From Lunularia cruciata (lineage: Eukaryota > Streptophyta > Marchantiopsida > Lunulariales > Lunulariaceae), in NCBI GenBank assembly GCA_948567375.1, contig OX419761.1, positions 19,842,501 through 19,906,500 of the forward strand: 64,000 nt of DNA, in the 5' to 3' direction. Within the stretch, counting starts at the first letter, position 1; the number at the start of each line of letters is the position of its first letter. The position numbers and the translations under genes were made by a program. The notes under the pieces are model-generated. The model was not told the DNA's origin, ran no database searches, and was given only the letters and a program-made list of their open reading frames with translations. Shown here piece by piece: positions 31,101-42,615 of the stretch.

Positions 31101-33630
31101 TCCCCAACCCCACCAACAAATCAAAAAAGTGTGTCATGAGACCTTCAAAATCTCTAAATTTGTGCACCTAGGTATGAATTTGACCCTCTTTGATTCAATA
31201 GATTATATCCCATTGATAATCTACTCAAATCACTCAGCTTTTGTCTTTGGTTCACAGTATGTTAGCTTGTCTCTCCAAGAGTGTTCTTCTCTTGGCAAAT
31301 TAGTTTGTTGAGTTCACTCAATACTCAAAGAAGTCTTGACTTTCCTTATTAGGATCCAAGCATTTGCAATTTTTTCACTTAGCTTTTCTCTTTTTGACAA
31401 ATGGACCCCACAACTTCACCTTGAAGCTCTTGAATGAGATTAAGCCATTGTCATACTGTAAGAGCACATAAATTGTCAAGTCCCAAACCTGCTCATACGT
31501 AAGCACCATAAGGACAATAGGATATGGATTTTCCATCATCGACTCCATGAATACCACCAAAATGTGTCACCATCCAATCCAATAATTGGTCATGGTGTAG
31601 ATTTTGAAACCTGATAGGAAAGAATCTGGGAATGGTAGATCTGAAGCAAGGGATATCTCCTACTCAAGTGTTTCCTTGATGCACTAGCATCCATGCTCTA
31701 GTACAACTCTCATTTGCAATGTCCTCCTTGCACTCTAGACTCCTAACAACAGAAAGACTCACCTATCTATCAACTCTCCACTCTCTATATACATAAGAGC
31801 CCTCAAAGAGGACAAGACTATAATCCTTGTGGCTAGTCATGTACATAGATTACTCATATGGCAATAGCTCAGCCATGGGATCCGTCCTACAGTCTACTCC
31901 AATAATGTGGAGTAGATTGTAGGATGGATCCCATGGATAGATTATAATAAGCTCCTTTTTCACTATTTATGCAAACCACAACACAATAATCTACAACAAA
32001 AATTCTAACGTGTCACAAACTTGCAATGTTGTTGGGAGTGGCACCTTTAGGGAAAGTTAGAATATAATCACAAAAATTGTAGTATGCAAAGCATAGGTAA
32101 CTATGAGGGAACAACTCTTGGGACCGCTTTACCTTCCATGCAAACTAAACTATCACCTTCAAGAGCATTATTTGAAATTGACTTTTTGTGAGGGAGATAT
32201 AATTTCTCATTTTTATATGCAACATAGCCAGCAAGACTGTATTCTTCTAAGAGTGGTTCTTACTCAAGAGGTTAAATATGTATCAAGTAACAAATTGTGA
32301 TATTGTCACACTTTCCCTTCAAATCTTATCATTCCAAAATCCTATCCTTGAGTGAACTACTTGTTCTTATTGTTTATACTATTAGTATGTTAACACTTGG
32401 TTGTCACATTTATATGCATTTTGCAAAAAGCACTTGATAATACTCATGAGACAAATGCACTCTAGCATAGAGGATCTAGGTCAAATTCACCACCTTTGTT
32501 CACTATAGTCGAGAGCTTGAAAGATTCAATAAAAACAGATTGAGTTCTCTATAGCAACATTATGTGCTTCAAAGATATATCTCTACTTGTGGAGACCAAG
32601 GACCATAGCAATAACTGAAAATCCAGAAGTATGATAGTATTAATGCTGCAAATAGTGGCTCTAATTGTGTAAGTTTTGTCTCTAATTTTAGAAACATAAA
32701 CCTTTATTGTATGGATGGAAATTATTAAGTTGTTCATGAATGTCTATTGATAAAATTTAGGTTGTAAGATAATCACTCAAGCATCCTAGCAAACTAACTT
32801 AGGTGCTGCAAATGTTGTAACACATGAAGAAACAAGAAAGCTCTACTTGCAAAAGGGTTATATTCTTCATAGTGTTTTCTTAAGCACATAAAGCGTGTTA
32901 GGATATATATTATCCATTCCATATTATCAAATTCACTCCTACCATTACACCACTAGTTCTATATGTTATTTCAATCCAACATTTTATAAAACTACAATGG
33001 GAATGAGTTGATTTTCCAATTGATATTATGCTGTAAAATATCTAGAGAATTCCCATAAAGATGATATACTAAAAAAAATGTATGGTCCATATTTCTTCTT
33101 AAAGTTTCCATGAATAGTGATAACAAAAATTGGGTATATAGAAAGGAGAAGAAAAAAAATACATTTCTTTTTGATCCCCACCAAGAACATCAAATTCATT
33201 TACAACACCACCCATCAAATAATAATCCTCAAAGGGAAAAGAATACAAGAGCTTCAAGAAGTTCTAATTGGAAGCATGAGCTTGGGGTTCAAGCAAAAGA
33301 GTGCTAAAAGCCAAGTCTATGTTAGACACAAGAAAAGAAGTAAAGTACATTTTAGTTGCATTGTCGGATATAGATCTTTCAAAGGTATATTTTTTAAATG
33401 GGGAGAGAGTGACCTAAACATGATGGGAGCTTCTATTGCCACTAATCATCTATAAAGACCCAATGCTTATGATCATTATAAGGTGATCCTTTGGCAAAAC
33501 TATGAGGTGAGCATGGTTGAGGAGACAGCTAAGGCTCATCTCCTCAACATAGAACCTCAGATCATATCTCAAAGAAGACCATTGAACTGGTGGAGATGAC
33601 TAAAAATCTTCACTACCAAAGGGAAAAAGG
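31101..33630. other. Stretch without recognisable gene
   Basis: AT-rich, only short frames. Holds the hairpin at 31873-31936. The frame at 33117-33455 (112 codons, Lys/Ile-rich) resembles nothing I know. Confidence 0.5.
31873..31936. other. 28-bp-arm hairpin
   Basis: Left arm 31873-31900 (starts ccatgggatcc) and right arm 31909-31936 (ends ggatcccatgg) pair over 28 positions with two mismatches. The loop is 8 bases. It could be a foldback remnant or a small-RNA precursor; its class is unknown. Confidence 0.8.
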
Positions 33631-33632
33631 TA

Positions 33633-34795
33633 TCAAAGGAGAGTCTTGGTGTGGAATGGTCTTCCTTCCATTTGGGAGAAATGATTGTCATAGCTCCCAC
33701 TTGATTGTCTACTTGTGCCAAGGATTCTTGTCATAGTGGTGTTAAAGTCACAACAACCACACACAAAGGCATGTTGGCTATCCATGAATGAGATTATATT
33801 TTTCTCACTTTCCAAGGGAATGGTCTTGGCAAGTCCAACCATTGTTGAATTTGAACTTAGGTAAAAGTAGATTGTAAGATATGAGCCATTGTATTTTGGA
33901 TAGCATCATGAACTCTAGTGTGCTCTCCACCAATAGCACATTGTTGAATGTGAAATGCCATGTGTGTCATATGTAGATCCACAATAGCCCTAGAAGTGAT
34001 GGATGTTGTAATTCTAAAAGTAGAGAAAGTGTTGTTGTAAGGTCCTCAAATATAAAGCAAAAGTTCTTAATCAATGTGGAGACATTGAGCCAAGCTCAAG
34101 AGCCTTTCCCTTTAGAAGAGAGAATCTTAACCTTATAAGGTAAGGCTCATCAATAGGGATGATGGTAAGGGTGAAATTGTGCATATGTATACTAATATCC
34201 ACTTCAATCTTCCTAGTATCTATGGCTAAATAAATGATGAGAGTGTTGTACATGCCGGACTTGGCAATAGATCTTGTGCTAACCAAAGAGATGATTTGAA
34301 ACCATGGGTGCTTTAATCTAATATCAAGATAGCTGCTAGTAAAAAGGGAAATCCTTGTGTAAGAACCTATTTTCCCATGAAGTAACCACTACTGCCCATG
34401 CTCTTAGATATGCTATCAATGCAATAGCCACATGCAATGTGAAACCACATCCTCCCATGGCTATAGGGAGAGCTATTTTTCATCTACATCATGTTTCTAA
34501 TAGCTTAGGGAGCCCAAATAGAGTGGAGAATTTATGACATATCATATTATCAAAAGTGTGTAGATGGGATAGGAATACCTTTGTGTGTGGGTGAGTATGT
34601 GATAGATAGGAGGCTCTAGGTACAAAGCATCTTGTGAAGATGTAGTTGGTCTCTTTTGTGTTCTCCAAACAAGGGAGTAGATGAGCATGAGCTATAGCTT
34701 GAACCAAAGTGTATGAGATAAATGAGCTACAAAAGTTATCCACTCTTAGAGGATAGCCCAATACCCTCAAGCCTCTTACCAAGAACTAGAACAAT
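33633..34795 (-). mobile_element. LINE fragment B
   Basis: Same family and orientation as fragment A. 34489-34782 reads VLGYPLRVDNFCSSFISY, LLPCLEN and VPRASYLSH on the minus strand; 34071-34286 and 33633-33842 are downstream parts. It is the unit-2 counterpart of 1-1015 and extends further left. Non-functional. Confidence 0.65.
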
Positions 34796-34909
34796 AGTGG
34801 AAAGTGTGAGGGAGTAAGCACTATATGTGGACTCAAAATCTTGCATTTACACTTGTAGACCAAGTGTGAATGTTCAAAGAGAGAATTAGGAGATTGGAAG
34901 ATCATGGTG

Positions 34910-35215
34910 GAATTCTCAAGTGAGAGAAAATCCAAATGCTTAGCTCAAGTTCAAGTTTTGGTATTATATAAGCAACTGAGGTACAAGGTTCCCAAGGAAC
35001 TTCCAAGGAAGATCCTTTCTAGAAACTGCCTTACTTTGTATGCAAGCTAAACTAATTTTTTACTTGATAAGCAAACTAAGCTAGTTATTTATTTGACATA
35101 CAAATTAAGCTAACCATCAACTTGGCATACAAGTTACTCAAACCCTTGGGAGATTAATAGAACTTTTCCCAAGAAACTTTATGGATGCTTCAAGAAACAT
35201 TCTTAAAGTTTTTTG
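34910..35215 (-). repeat. Chromovirus-type LTR remnant (unit 2)
   Basis: Counterpart of 1130-1430, with the same order of 'ttggtatt', 'acaaggttcccaag' and 'gcaagctaa' blocks. No coding attached. Confidence 0.5.
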
Positions 35216-35556
35216 AGCTATATGTTAATGCTCCAACCTATTAGCTATGTTTAGATTGTGCTATATTCAAATTGGCCTGCTAAGAATACCCATCAGCTTT
35301 GAATTTTTCATCTCCAAAACTACAAAGGCTATTTGAACTTTAATTGGAGTTTAAACTTTCTAAACATATACGAGTTTCAAGTTTCTTGTGCAGTTGACAT
35401 ATTGCAGATTATTATTATTATTGACCAGATATTTTGTCTGACAGGCCAAATTCTTGAGCAGTATAGTGAGTATTGATTCATAGGTAATGACTCCATTATC
35501 AATTTGACAAAGCTACTACATCAATTCCCATGATGCACATCATATTTAGTTGGAGG

Positions 35557-36814
35557 GGTTGGCTTGCTATCTATGGAGGAGATGGCACCTATAGTGTTTT
35601 TGGGTAGTTGGGCTCCCTTGGCATCCCTACTTTCCTCTTGTTTTGTGGTTGTTGATAGGCCGGTTTTGGGGACTTATGTGACAAAAGTGGAGGAGGAATC
35701 CTTTCTCTCCAGATGTTATTGCGGCAAACAAGAGATAGTCTATCCCCACGGGCATGAGAGGACATCTTTTGCTTGACTATTGTCAGATTGGATTTGAGGT
35801 TTAGAGTCTTCCTTGATGGAGCAACAATGTGAGTATATACTACATTCTCTCTTAGTTGACTCATCCATTCCTCAAGCTACTAGAGCATGTCTTTGCTCTT
35901 GCTCCAGCAAGGATGCAGGCTCTTGGATCTTAGCTCGACCGTGCATTAGGGCATTCTGACTTGCACCAACTACTTTCTCTACAATGATGAGGTTTTGCCT
36001 AGATTTGATCCACCCATCTGCATCTTCATTTCTCACTTGTGAGTGTTGTTCTACACTAGATGCAGCAGCAGTCCATATGACACGGTGTCATTTTGGAGGA
36101 CAGAGGATAGCTACCCATGATGCTATTAGGGACATAGTGTTTTCTATAGCACAAGAGAGTGGATACTTCGCTTGGAGGGAGCGTTCATGTGCTTTGAAGA
36201 AGACATGTGTTAGGGCAGACTTGTACTTGGTCCGAGATGACCAGGTGATAGTAGCGGATGTCATGGTTACAAAACTTACGTGGGATACAATTTCATAGGG
36301 AGTGATTACCCATCCCCTTGGATGGGCAACGAGTGCAACAACAAGTTGCAAGGTCTCCAAGTATAGGGGCATGGGTTGAGGTCATCTCTTTCTTCCTCTA
36401 GCCTTGGAGTTATATGGAGCTATGGACACATTGTTCAATACATTTGTCAAGGAGTGAGGGAGAGCTTAGCATGTTAGGCACCAAGGGGTATCACTCATTC
36501 TCATACTTTGTAGTATATTTTAGATAACATGTATCCATTGCTCTATAGAGAGTAGCAACTGTTGCCATCCATAGGAGAAAAATCACACTAGGTAATATTT
36601 ATTCAGAGGTTCCAATTGTTGGTGGACATTACGATTTGTATAGCTAATAATATTTGTAATAGGGCAGTAATAATTGGAAATATAATTGTAACGATTGTAA
36701 TAGGGCAGAATCACACTAGGTAATGTATATTTGGAGGTTCCAATTTTTTGTAGACAGTAAGATTTATAATGGGTCTTCCAGTCCTTCGGATTTTCTACGC
36801 AGTCGCCCTTTTCT
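35557..36814 (+). mobile_element. 5'-truncated LINE D with 12-bp target duplication
   Basis: Inserted into the kinase 3' flank and flanked by tttagttggagg at 35545-35556 and 36815-36826; the uninterrupted site is at about 1787-1830. Coding starts in the GGVGLLSMEEMAP block, with FLGSWAPLA following (35564-35776). The C-terminus at 35984-36298 has C-x-C..DAAAVHMTRC, then GGQRIATHDAIRD and VIVADVMVT. This matches the Cys/His-type zinc domain and tail found after reverse transcriptase in many plant and algal LINEs. Truncation at the GG-GL motif is typical of incomplete reverse transcription. There is no poly(A) tail at the 3' junction. A tail-proximal direct repeat (36587-36645 and 36711-36770) was noted. 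Confidence 0.82.
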
Positions 36815-36826
36815 TTTAGTTGGAGG

Positions 36827-38240
36827 TTTCCCTCGCTTGAAGGATTTCCGTTTGCGTGGGGCAATGTGCACCATATAGACGCATCATTGTATGCAGTTAC
36901 CGACCTCACTTGCTCTCCCAGCAATTTTTGGGATCATTGATGGTGTTACCTTGAATAACTTCTACCCACACGTCAGGTTGCATAGGAGGGGAATCGTCCT
37001 TACTCCTTCAGGAATGGAAGCTGTCTTTCCTTCTTGACTGAAACCTCTTGTTGATTCGTATGCAAGCTTTCAGTACTCAACTAGTTCGGAGTGTCACAGG
37101 CTTACCATCTAAAAGTGTTTCCAAAGCGTATCAAACTCGGATTCCGGAACTGTAGAGCATAGGCGCAGAAGGATAAGTACCAAGAGACGCTGCGCGTGGG
37201 AGCGGAGACGGTAAGAACACATTTCCTGGGTCTGAACTAGAAGAATTTGCTAACTTCACTATATTCGTTTGACGTGTGCACGTATCATAAGGAAAGACGA
37301 AAGGACGTAATCACTATAGTCGTTCGACGTGTGTGTCGCATGCATGATAAGAGGAAGGATGTAAGTGCACCAAATTCGGTAAGATTGCAAGTAACTCTAA
37401 GACATGCACACACACCGACAACAGAAAGAACATCAGCCATTTCTATGTATGCTGTGAATGATGAAAGCCCTTCGGTAAGCCCCTCATCGCATGCCTCTAA
37501 ACCTTCATTACCGATCACAAGTATGGCACATCTTCAGTCGATACTTGTCCTTCGAATTACATACAGAGGTATAGATATACATCGATGATCATTTCCAGAC
37601 AATGACCTTCTGTTAAAGAACCTTTCCTTTCGAGACTAACTGCACGCTTCTAACATCCTCTCGTGTGCTCCGATCCACCAAATTCTGCCTGAGAACAGCT
37701 CTAGTGACAAAAGTATATGCTTTTGGCCCAGAGCCAAAAGCATATACATAACTTTACCCTGCATGTACCCGAAACCACCTTGGAACTGTGCATCACCGTG
37801 ATGTGCGTAGGATCTTTAGCAGGAGCCAATTAGGAGAAAGCAAAACTGCAACTTTTACAATCGGATTGGATTGCTAAATTCAAACGATATTGACAGGTTG
37901 GTCCGCAAATAGATGCCGACAGCTGCAGCGCCAACTATACAACCGTGCGCTCCTACAGCACCTCGACTTGCGGTAGTGGGTCAATTAAATGTGCTGAAAG
38001 TTCCCCCTCTTGCGCACTTTAGGATCTCGAGTTCAACCCTCTCGAAGTGGTTTCTCCTCGGTTGCATTTGCAAAAGATGCAGACTGCGCCGAACTTTCTG
38101 TTAATTGAAGGACGGAAGATGCAAATTGGCTCAACGCTCCACTATCCCGATGGTTTGACGATGATATTTATATTGATACCTGCGCATGCTCTTCTATAGA
38201 TGTCAAACTGTCCGCTGTTGCTCTTGACTTCTGGTCTGAC
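36827..38240. other. Kinase 3' flank, unit 2
   Basis: Colinear with about 1810-3120, with small indels and a partial internal duplication near 37270-37345 (a 'ttcgacgtgtg' block appears twice). No gene. Includes the hairpin copy 37713-37747. Confidence 0.6.
37713..37747. other. Hairpin, unit-2 copy
   Basis: Same 15-bp arms as 2591-2625, with loop ccaga in place of tctag. Confidence 0.75.
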
Positions 38241-38375
38241 ATGCTGTATCGAGGCCCATCACTTTGATACTTCGTAACTGGTTTCGACGTCGGGACGGGA
38301 AGCATGCCAACACTACCTTTCAGGATCTCTACCACATGTCTCATCTTCGGTCATTCGCTTGGATCCGGATGGGAA

Positions 38376-38789
38376 TGTTAGAAAATACAGTCCAATGAAC
38401 CTCTTGCAATAGCACATCATAAAGCCCATTAAATGTAAACCAAAGGACTAACAGGAAATAACGTGGTTCACTCCTACCTCCACAACTGAAACAGGCTCAC
38501 ACCAGCCTTCGAATCTTTATTTCTCATTGCACATAGATATATATACACACAAACAGAGATAGTCCCTCACCACTATCATCCCAACTGAACTACTGAACTC
38601 CTGAATATTGACTTGCGGGACTCCATGAGTATTGACCACTCAAGATATTTAGTCACTTTAATACTTAGCCTTAGTAATGACTGAGCATATCTACACAAGT
38701 GACCGTCCCTGTCCTCATTGCATGTTTCATCAATCTAGTTTGCTCTTGCTTTGATCAGTCAAGTCCGTAATAACAAGCCAAACATAACA
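38376..38789 (-). repeat. Copia 3' LTR
   Basis: 414 bp with terminal inverted TGTTA...TAACA. The adjacent 38790-38810 is purine-rich on the minus strand (aagcaaaaggtgtaga), a polypurine-tract candidate. Confidence 0.88.
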
Positions 38790-38942
38790 ATCTACACCTT
38801 TTGCTTGCATCCACCGTATCATCCCAAAGAGCAACATTGAACGTTGAGCAAGTTCATGCATAACTTGAACTTATCAACCGGAATGGGTTTAGTCAACATA
38901 TCAGCTACATTTACCTCTGTGCCAATCTTTTGCAAATTTATC

Positions 38943-40147
38943 TCACCATTTGTCACCGCTTCCCTGATAAAACTGATATCTCACATCAATATACTTTGTA
39001 CTTAAATAATATACTTGATTCTTGTCCAAGGGAATAGCGCTTTGGCTATCACAAAAAAGTGTGGACTTCATGTTAGGGAGTCCTACATCCTTGGCTAATC
39101 TTTGTAGCCATATTGCCTCTTTTGCAGCCTCAGTTGTTGCCATATATTCCACCTTTCTAGTAGAAAGAGCAACAGTAGATTGGAGAATAGACTTCCAACT
39201 TATTGCACCACCAACAAGTGTAACAACAAATCCGGTTGTAGACCTTCTCTTATCCAAGTCTCTGGCAAAATCAGAATCCACATACCCTGTAATTCCTCCT
39301 TCTTGGTCCTCTACATCAAAGGTAATGCCAATATTTATAGTCCCTTTCAAGTAACAAAGTATCCACTTCACAATTTCCCAATGTTGTTTCCCTGGATTTT
39401 TCCATGTATCTACTCACCATACTCACAACAAATGAGATGTCTGGTCTAGTGCAGACCATAGCATACATTAAACTCCCAATAACACTAGCCCAAGGAATAT
39501 TTGACATTACTTTTCCCTCCTCATTTGATGGACATTGCTCCAATGATATCCTAAAAAGACTTGCCATTGGAGTGTTCATGGTTTTCCTTTCTCCATGCCA
39601 AGCCAAGCAAGCAATTTTTCAAATATCTCCTTTGAGATATCCATAAATTTCCCTTGCTCCTGTCCCAATGGATTTCAATCCCAGACACCCTCTTTGAAGA
39701 ACCAAAGTACTTCATATCAAACTCCTTACCAAGTTGTGCTTTAAATTTTTCCACCTCAACCATATCCTCTGCAACAATCAGCATATCATCCACATATAGT
39801 ACCATGATGATCAAATCAAATACTCTATGTCCATGTAGCTTCTTGAGATACACACAAAAATCTGATTCACATTTGTTATATCCATGCTTCAACATGGAAG
39901 CATCAAATTTTATGTACCAAAGTCTTGGACTTTGCTTTAGTCCATATAAAGACTTTTGTAACCTGCAAACCAGGTTTTGGTTCCTTGGTACCACAAAACC
40001 TTCAGGTTGATGCATGTAAATCTCCTCCTTCAGTTCTCCATGTAAAAAATCAGTTGTAACATCTAGTTGCTCCAACTCCAAGTTATGCAATGTAACTATT
40101 GCCAATAGTGCACAAATTGAAGAGATTTTTACCACTGGTGAAGTCAA
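38943..40147 (-). pseudogene. Copia reverse transcriptase and RNase H
   Basis: Frames 39551-40147, 39316-39606 and 38943-39371. Reverse transcriptase: QLDVTTDFLHGELKEEIYM, then LYGLKQSPRLWY, then the active site LYVDDMLIVAE. RNase H: GYVDSDFARD, STRKVEYMA and LFCDSQSAI, which is the D-E-D order of copia RNase H. Two frame changes near 39370 and 39560-39600. Confidence 0.9.
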
Positions 40148-40238
40148 TACCTTCTTTTTGGCTATAACTCTTTGCTACAAGCCTTGCTTTGCATTGATAT
40201 CCACCTGATTTTGGAAGTCCTTCCTTCCTCCGGAATAT

Positions 40239-40421
40239 CTATCTGCAACCAATTGCCTTCTTTCCCATAGGCAATTTTTCAAGTCTCCAAGTTTGGTTTT
40301 TGGCCAAAGACTTCATCTCCTCTTCCATTACACGATGCCACTCTTGACACTCTTGATCTTGCATTGCCTCTTCATATGAAGAAGGCAAGAACTTGACTGA
40401 TGAAACATGCAATGAGGACAA
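40239..40421 (-). pseudogene. Copia reverse-transcriptase N-terminus
   Basis: WHRVMEEEMKSLAKNQTW and KLPMGKKAIGCR, the well-known start of copia polymerase. Its upstream side runs into the inverted LTR segment. Confidence 0.85.
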
Positions 40422-40697
40422 GGTCAGTCACTTTCCTAGATATGCTAAGTCATTACTAAGGCTAAGTATTAAAGTGACTAGATATCTTGAGTGGTAAATA
40501 CTCATGAAGTCCCACAAGTCAATATTCAGGAGTTCAGTCGGATGACCGTGCTGAAGAACTATCTCTATTTGTGTGTATATATATCTATGTGCAATGAGAA
40601 ATAAAGATTTGAAGCTAGTGTGAGCCTATTTCAGCCGTGGATGTAGCTTTCGGGATAGGGAGTGAACCACGTTATTTCCTACTAGTCCTTTGATTTT
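40399..40697. repeat. Inverted internal copy of the copia LTR interior
   Basis: Reverse complement of about 38455-38735 of the 3' LTR ('tgatgaaacatgcaatgagg' through 'gtgaaccacgttatttcct'). It sits where integrase-core coding should be. Confidence 0.85.
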
Positions 40698-40775
40698 TGC
40701 TTCATGGTGTAAACCATACTCTCCTAGAGTAATCATCTACCAAAGATACAAAATATAATGCCCCAGATTTTGACA

Positions 40776-41149
40776 TCAGACAGGGCCCCAAACATCAGAA
40801 TGTACATAGTCTAGAATTCCTGTTGTGCAATGAACTCTTGTGGAAAAGCTTACCCTCCGTTGCTTTCCTATTACACAATGCTCACAAAATTTTAGCTTAC
40901 AACTTTTAAAGGCCTTCAGAAGTTGTTGCTTGGACAATTCACTTAGATCCCTTTCACTCATATGGCCCAAATGCAGGTGCCATAACTAAGTAAGATCTTT
41001 GGGATCTTCATTTTCAGAAATAGTACTTGCCACTCCTCCAATGATGGTCTCTCCAACAAGCTCATAAAGATTTCTATCTTCGTGCTCTTCATTAAAACCA
41101 ATGCTCCTTTGATACCTTGAGTGTTCCATTTTCTGCTTCCCACCTCCAA
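40776..41149 (-). pseudogene. Copia protease/integrase junction
   Basis: 40776-40970 begins within the GAG-pre-integrase domain (MGHMSERDLSELSKQQLL) and has CEHCVIGKQRRVSF, the second half of the integrase zinc site, ending at LDYVHSDVWGPV with the first core Asp. 40958-41149 is a decayed linker. Nothing of the integrase core follows. Confidence 0.82.
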
Positions 41150-41393
41150 CCATTTGAGTCCAAAGTGCCTAATGATATCAAATTCTTCCTTAACTCAAGA
41201 ACATGCCTCACATCAGCAAGAGTAATTACAATACCATCAAACACCTGAATTCATATTGTACCAATGCCAATAGCTTTACAAGCCATGTTGCTCCCCATTA
41301 TTACAAATCATCAATTGAATAATTTGTACTCATGAAACAAATCCTTATTTGGACATATGGTAAGAGCAACTTGAGTCCAATATCCATGACTCT

Positions 41394-42323
41394 TCAAATT
41401 GACTTTATCTTGGGTAACACATAGAACATCATCCACAACTCTAGATGACTCAGAAATACTTGTTTGAGCTGAAAGTTGACCTTTATCCTTGTTGGAATCA
41501 AGCCTCTTGTTGTTACAATCCTTCTTGAAATGTTCAACCTTCCCACAAATCCAACATTTGCCTTTGAAAACTCCAGTTCTAGTCTTGGATCTTGATTTAC
41601 TCCTGATCTGCTCTTTCTCTCTCTTGTCCTTCCTCTGATAAATAGAACCTTTGAATTTGTTTTTTCTTGGTTAGGTCTTTTTTGCATCTCATTGGACAAT
41701 AATGCTGAAGTGACCTCCTCACAGTTTATATCATCCTTCCCATATAGAATAGTTGTGACCAGATGCTCATATGATGGAGAAAGTGAAATCAATTATAGCA
41801 ATGCCTTATCCTCCTCTTCTAACTCAACCTCTATGCTCATCAACTCAAAAATGATTTTGTTGAAAGCATTGAGGTGTTCCATAATACACTGGCCTTCCTT
41901 CATCCGCAACATATACAACTTCTGCTTAAGAAACAGTCTATTTGTCAATGACTTGGTCATATAAAGATTCTCCAGTTTGGCCCATAGTCTTGATGCAGAT
42001 TCCTCATTGATAACATTGTATAGCACTTTATCTGCAAGGTTCAACCAAATAGTGCTAATAGCTCTGAGATCTGCATCTTCATCTTCACCATCCTCATCAC
42101 TTTTGTCCTCCTTTTTCTTCTTAATTGCTCTATGCAATCCTTGTTGGACAAGAAGGTCCTTCATCTTCAGTTGCCAAAGTCCAGATTTGTTTTTCCCATC
42201 AAACTTCTCCACTGCAAATTTAGCATTTGATATGGATATCACCCTTGCCATTGCTTTGCTGTGGACTTGCTTGTGGACACACTTCCCTGCACCCTCAGAT
42301 CTCAAGACACTCTTCAGGACCAA
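41394..42323 (-). pseudogene. Copia Gag with zinc knuckle
   Basis: 41793-42323: KFDGKNKSGLWQLKMKDLL, then LWAKLENLYMTKSL and FLKQKLYMLRM, the copia Gag (UBN2-type) signature. 41394-41792 continues it with SYEHLVTTILYGK; the knuckle CWICGKVEHFKKDC (41521-41562) is in another phase, so a frameshift precedes it. An acidic insert (EDKSDEDGEDEDAD) interrupts the capsid. Confidence 0.88.
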
Positions 42324-42365
42324 CTAAGCTCAGATACCAATTGTTATCAGAGCTCTGACACCCAT
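42324..42365 (-). other. Copia primer-site region
   Basis: On the minus strand, next to the 5' LTR, a TGGTATCTGAGC lies about 20 bases in and a tggGTGTCAGAGC variant adjoins the LTR. Both resemble the initiator Met-tRNA site. The original site is unclear. Confidence 0.5.
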
Positions 42366-42615
42366 TGTTAGAAAATACAGTCCCATGGACCTCTTGCAAT
42401 AGCACATCATAAAGCCCATTAAACATAAATCAGAGGACTAACAGGAAATAACGTGGTTCAGTCACTGTCCCGGAAGCTAAGATTCCTTTTGTATCGTTCA
42501 ATGTTGCTCTTTGGGATGATACAGTGGATACAAGTAAATGGTGGAGATTGTTATGTTTCATCAATCTAGTTTGCTCTTGCTCAGTCAAGTCCATGACAAC
42601 AAGCAAAACATAACA
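42366..42615 (-). repeat. Copia 5' LTR, shortened and rearranged
   Basis: Both LTR termini are intact, but the middle is replaced by about 60 bases (42495-42555) that are the reverse complement of 38786-38846. Confidence 0.85.

Larger units (their letters stand above)
38376..42615 (-). mobile_element. Ty1/copia retrotransposon, rearranged
   Basis: Minus-strand element inside the kinase pseudogene. LTRs are 38376-38789 (414 bp) and 42366-42615 (250 bp, internally rearranged), both TGTTAG...CATAACA on the plus strand, flanked by ggaa (38372-38375 and 42616-42619). Copia gene order: Gag with knuckle, protease, integrase zinc region, [inverted LTR piece], reverse transcriptase, RNase H. The integrase core is absent. 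At 40399-40697 lies about 300 bp of LTR in the wrong orientation, and the right LTR lacks the same interval and instead holds a short inverted copy of the sequence next to the left LTR. Confidence 0.92.

Noticed and set aside
33117-33455. 112-codon plus-strand frame
   Set aside because: Lys/Ile-rich low-complexity translation of AT-rich DNA, with no motif.
41394-41562. Separate zinc-finger gene in the copia region
   Set aside because: The CCHC box is the nucleocapsid knuckle of copia Gag in a shifted phase.
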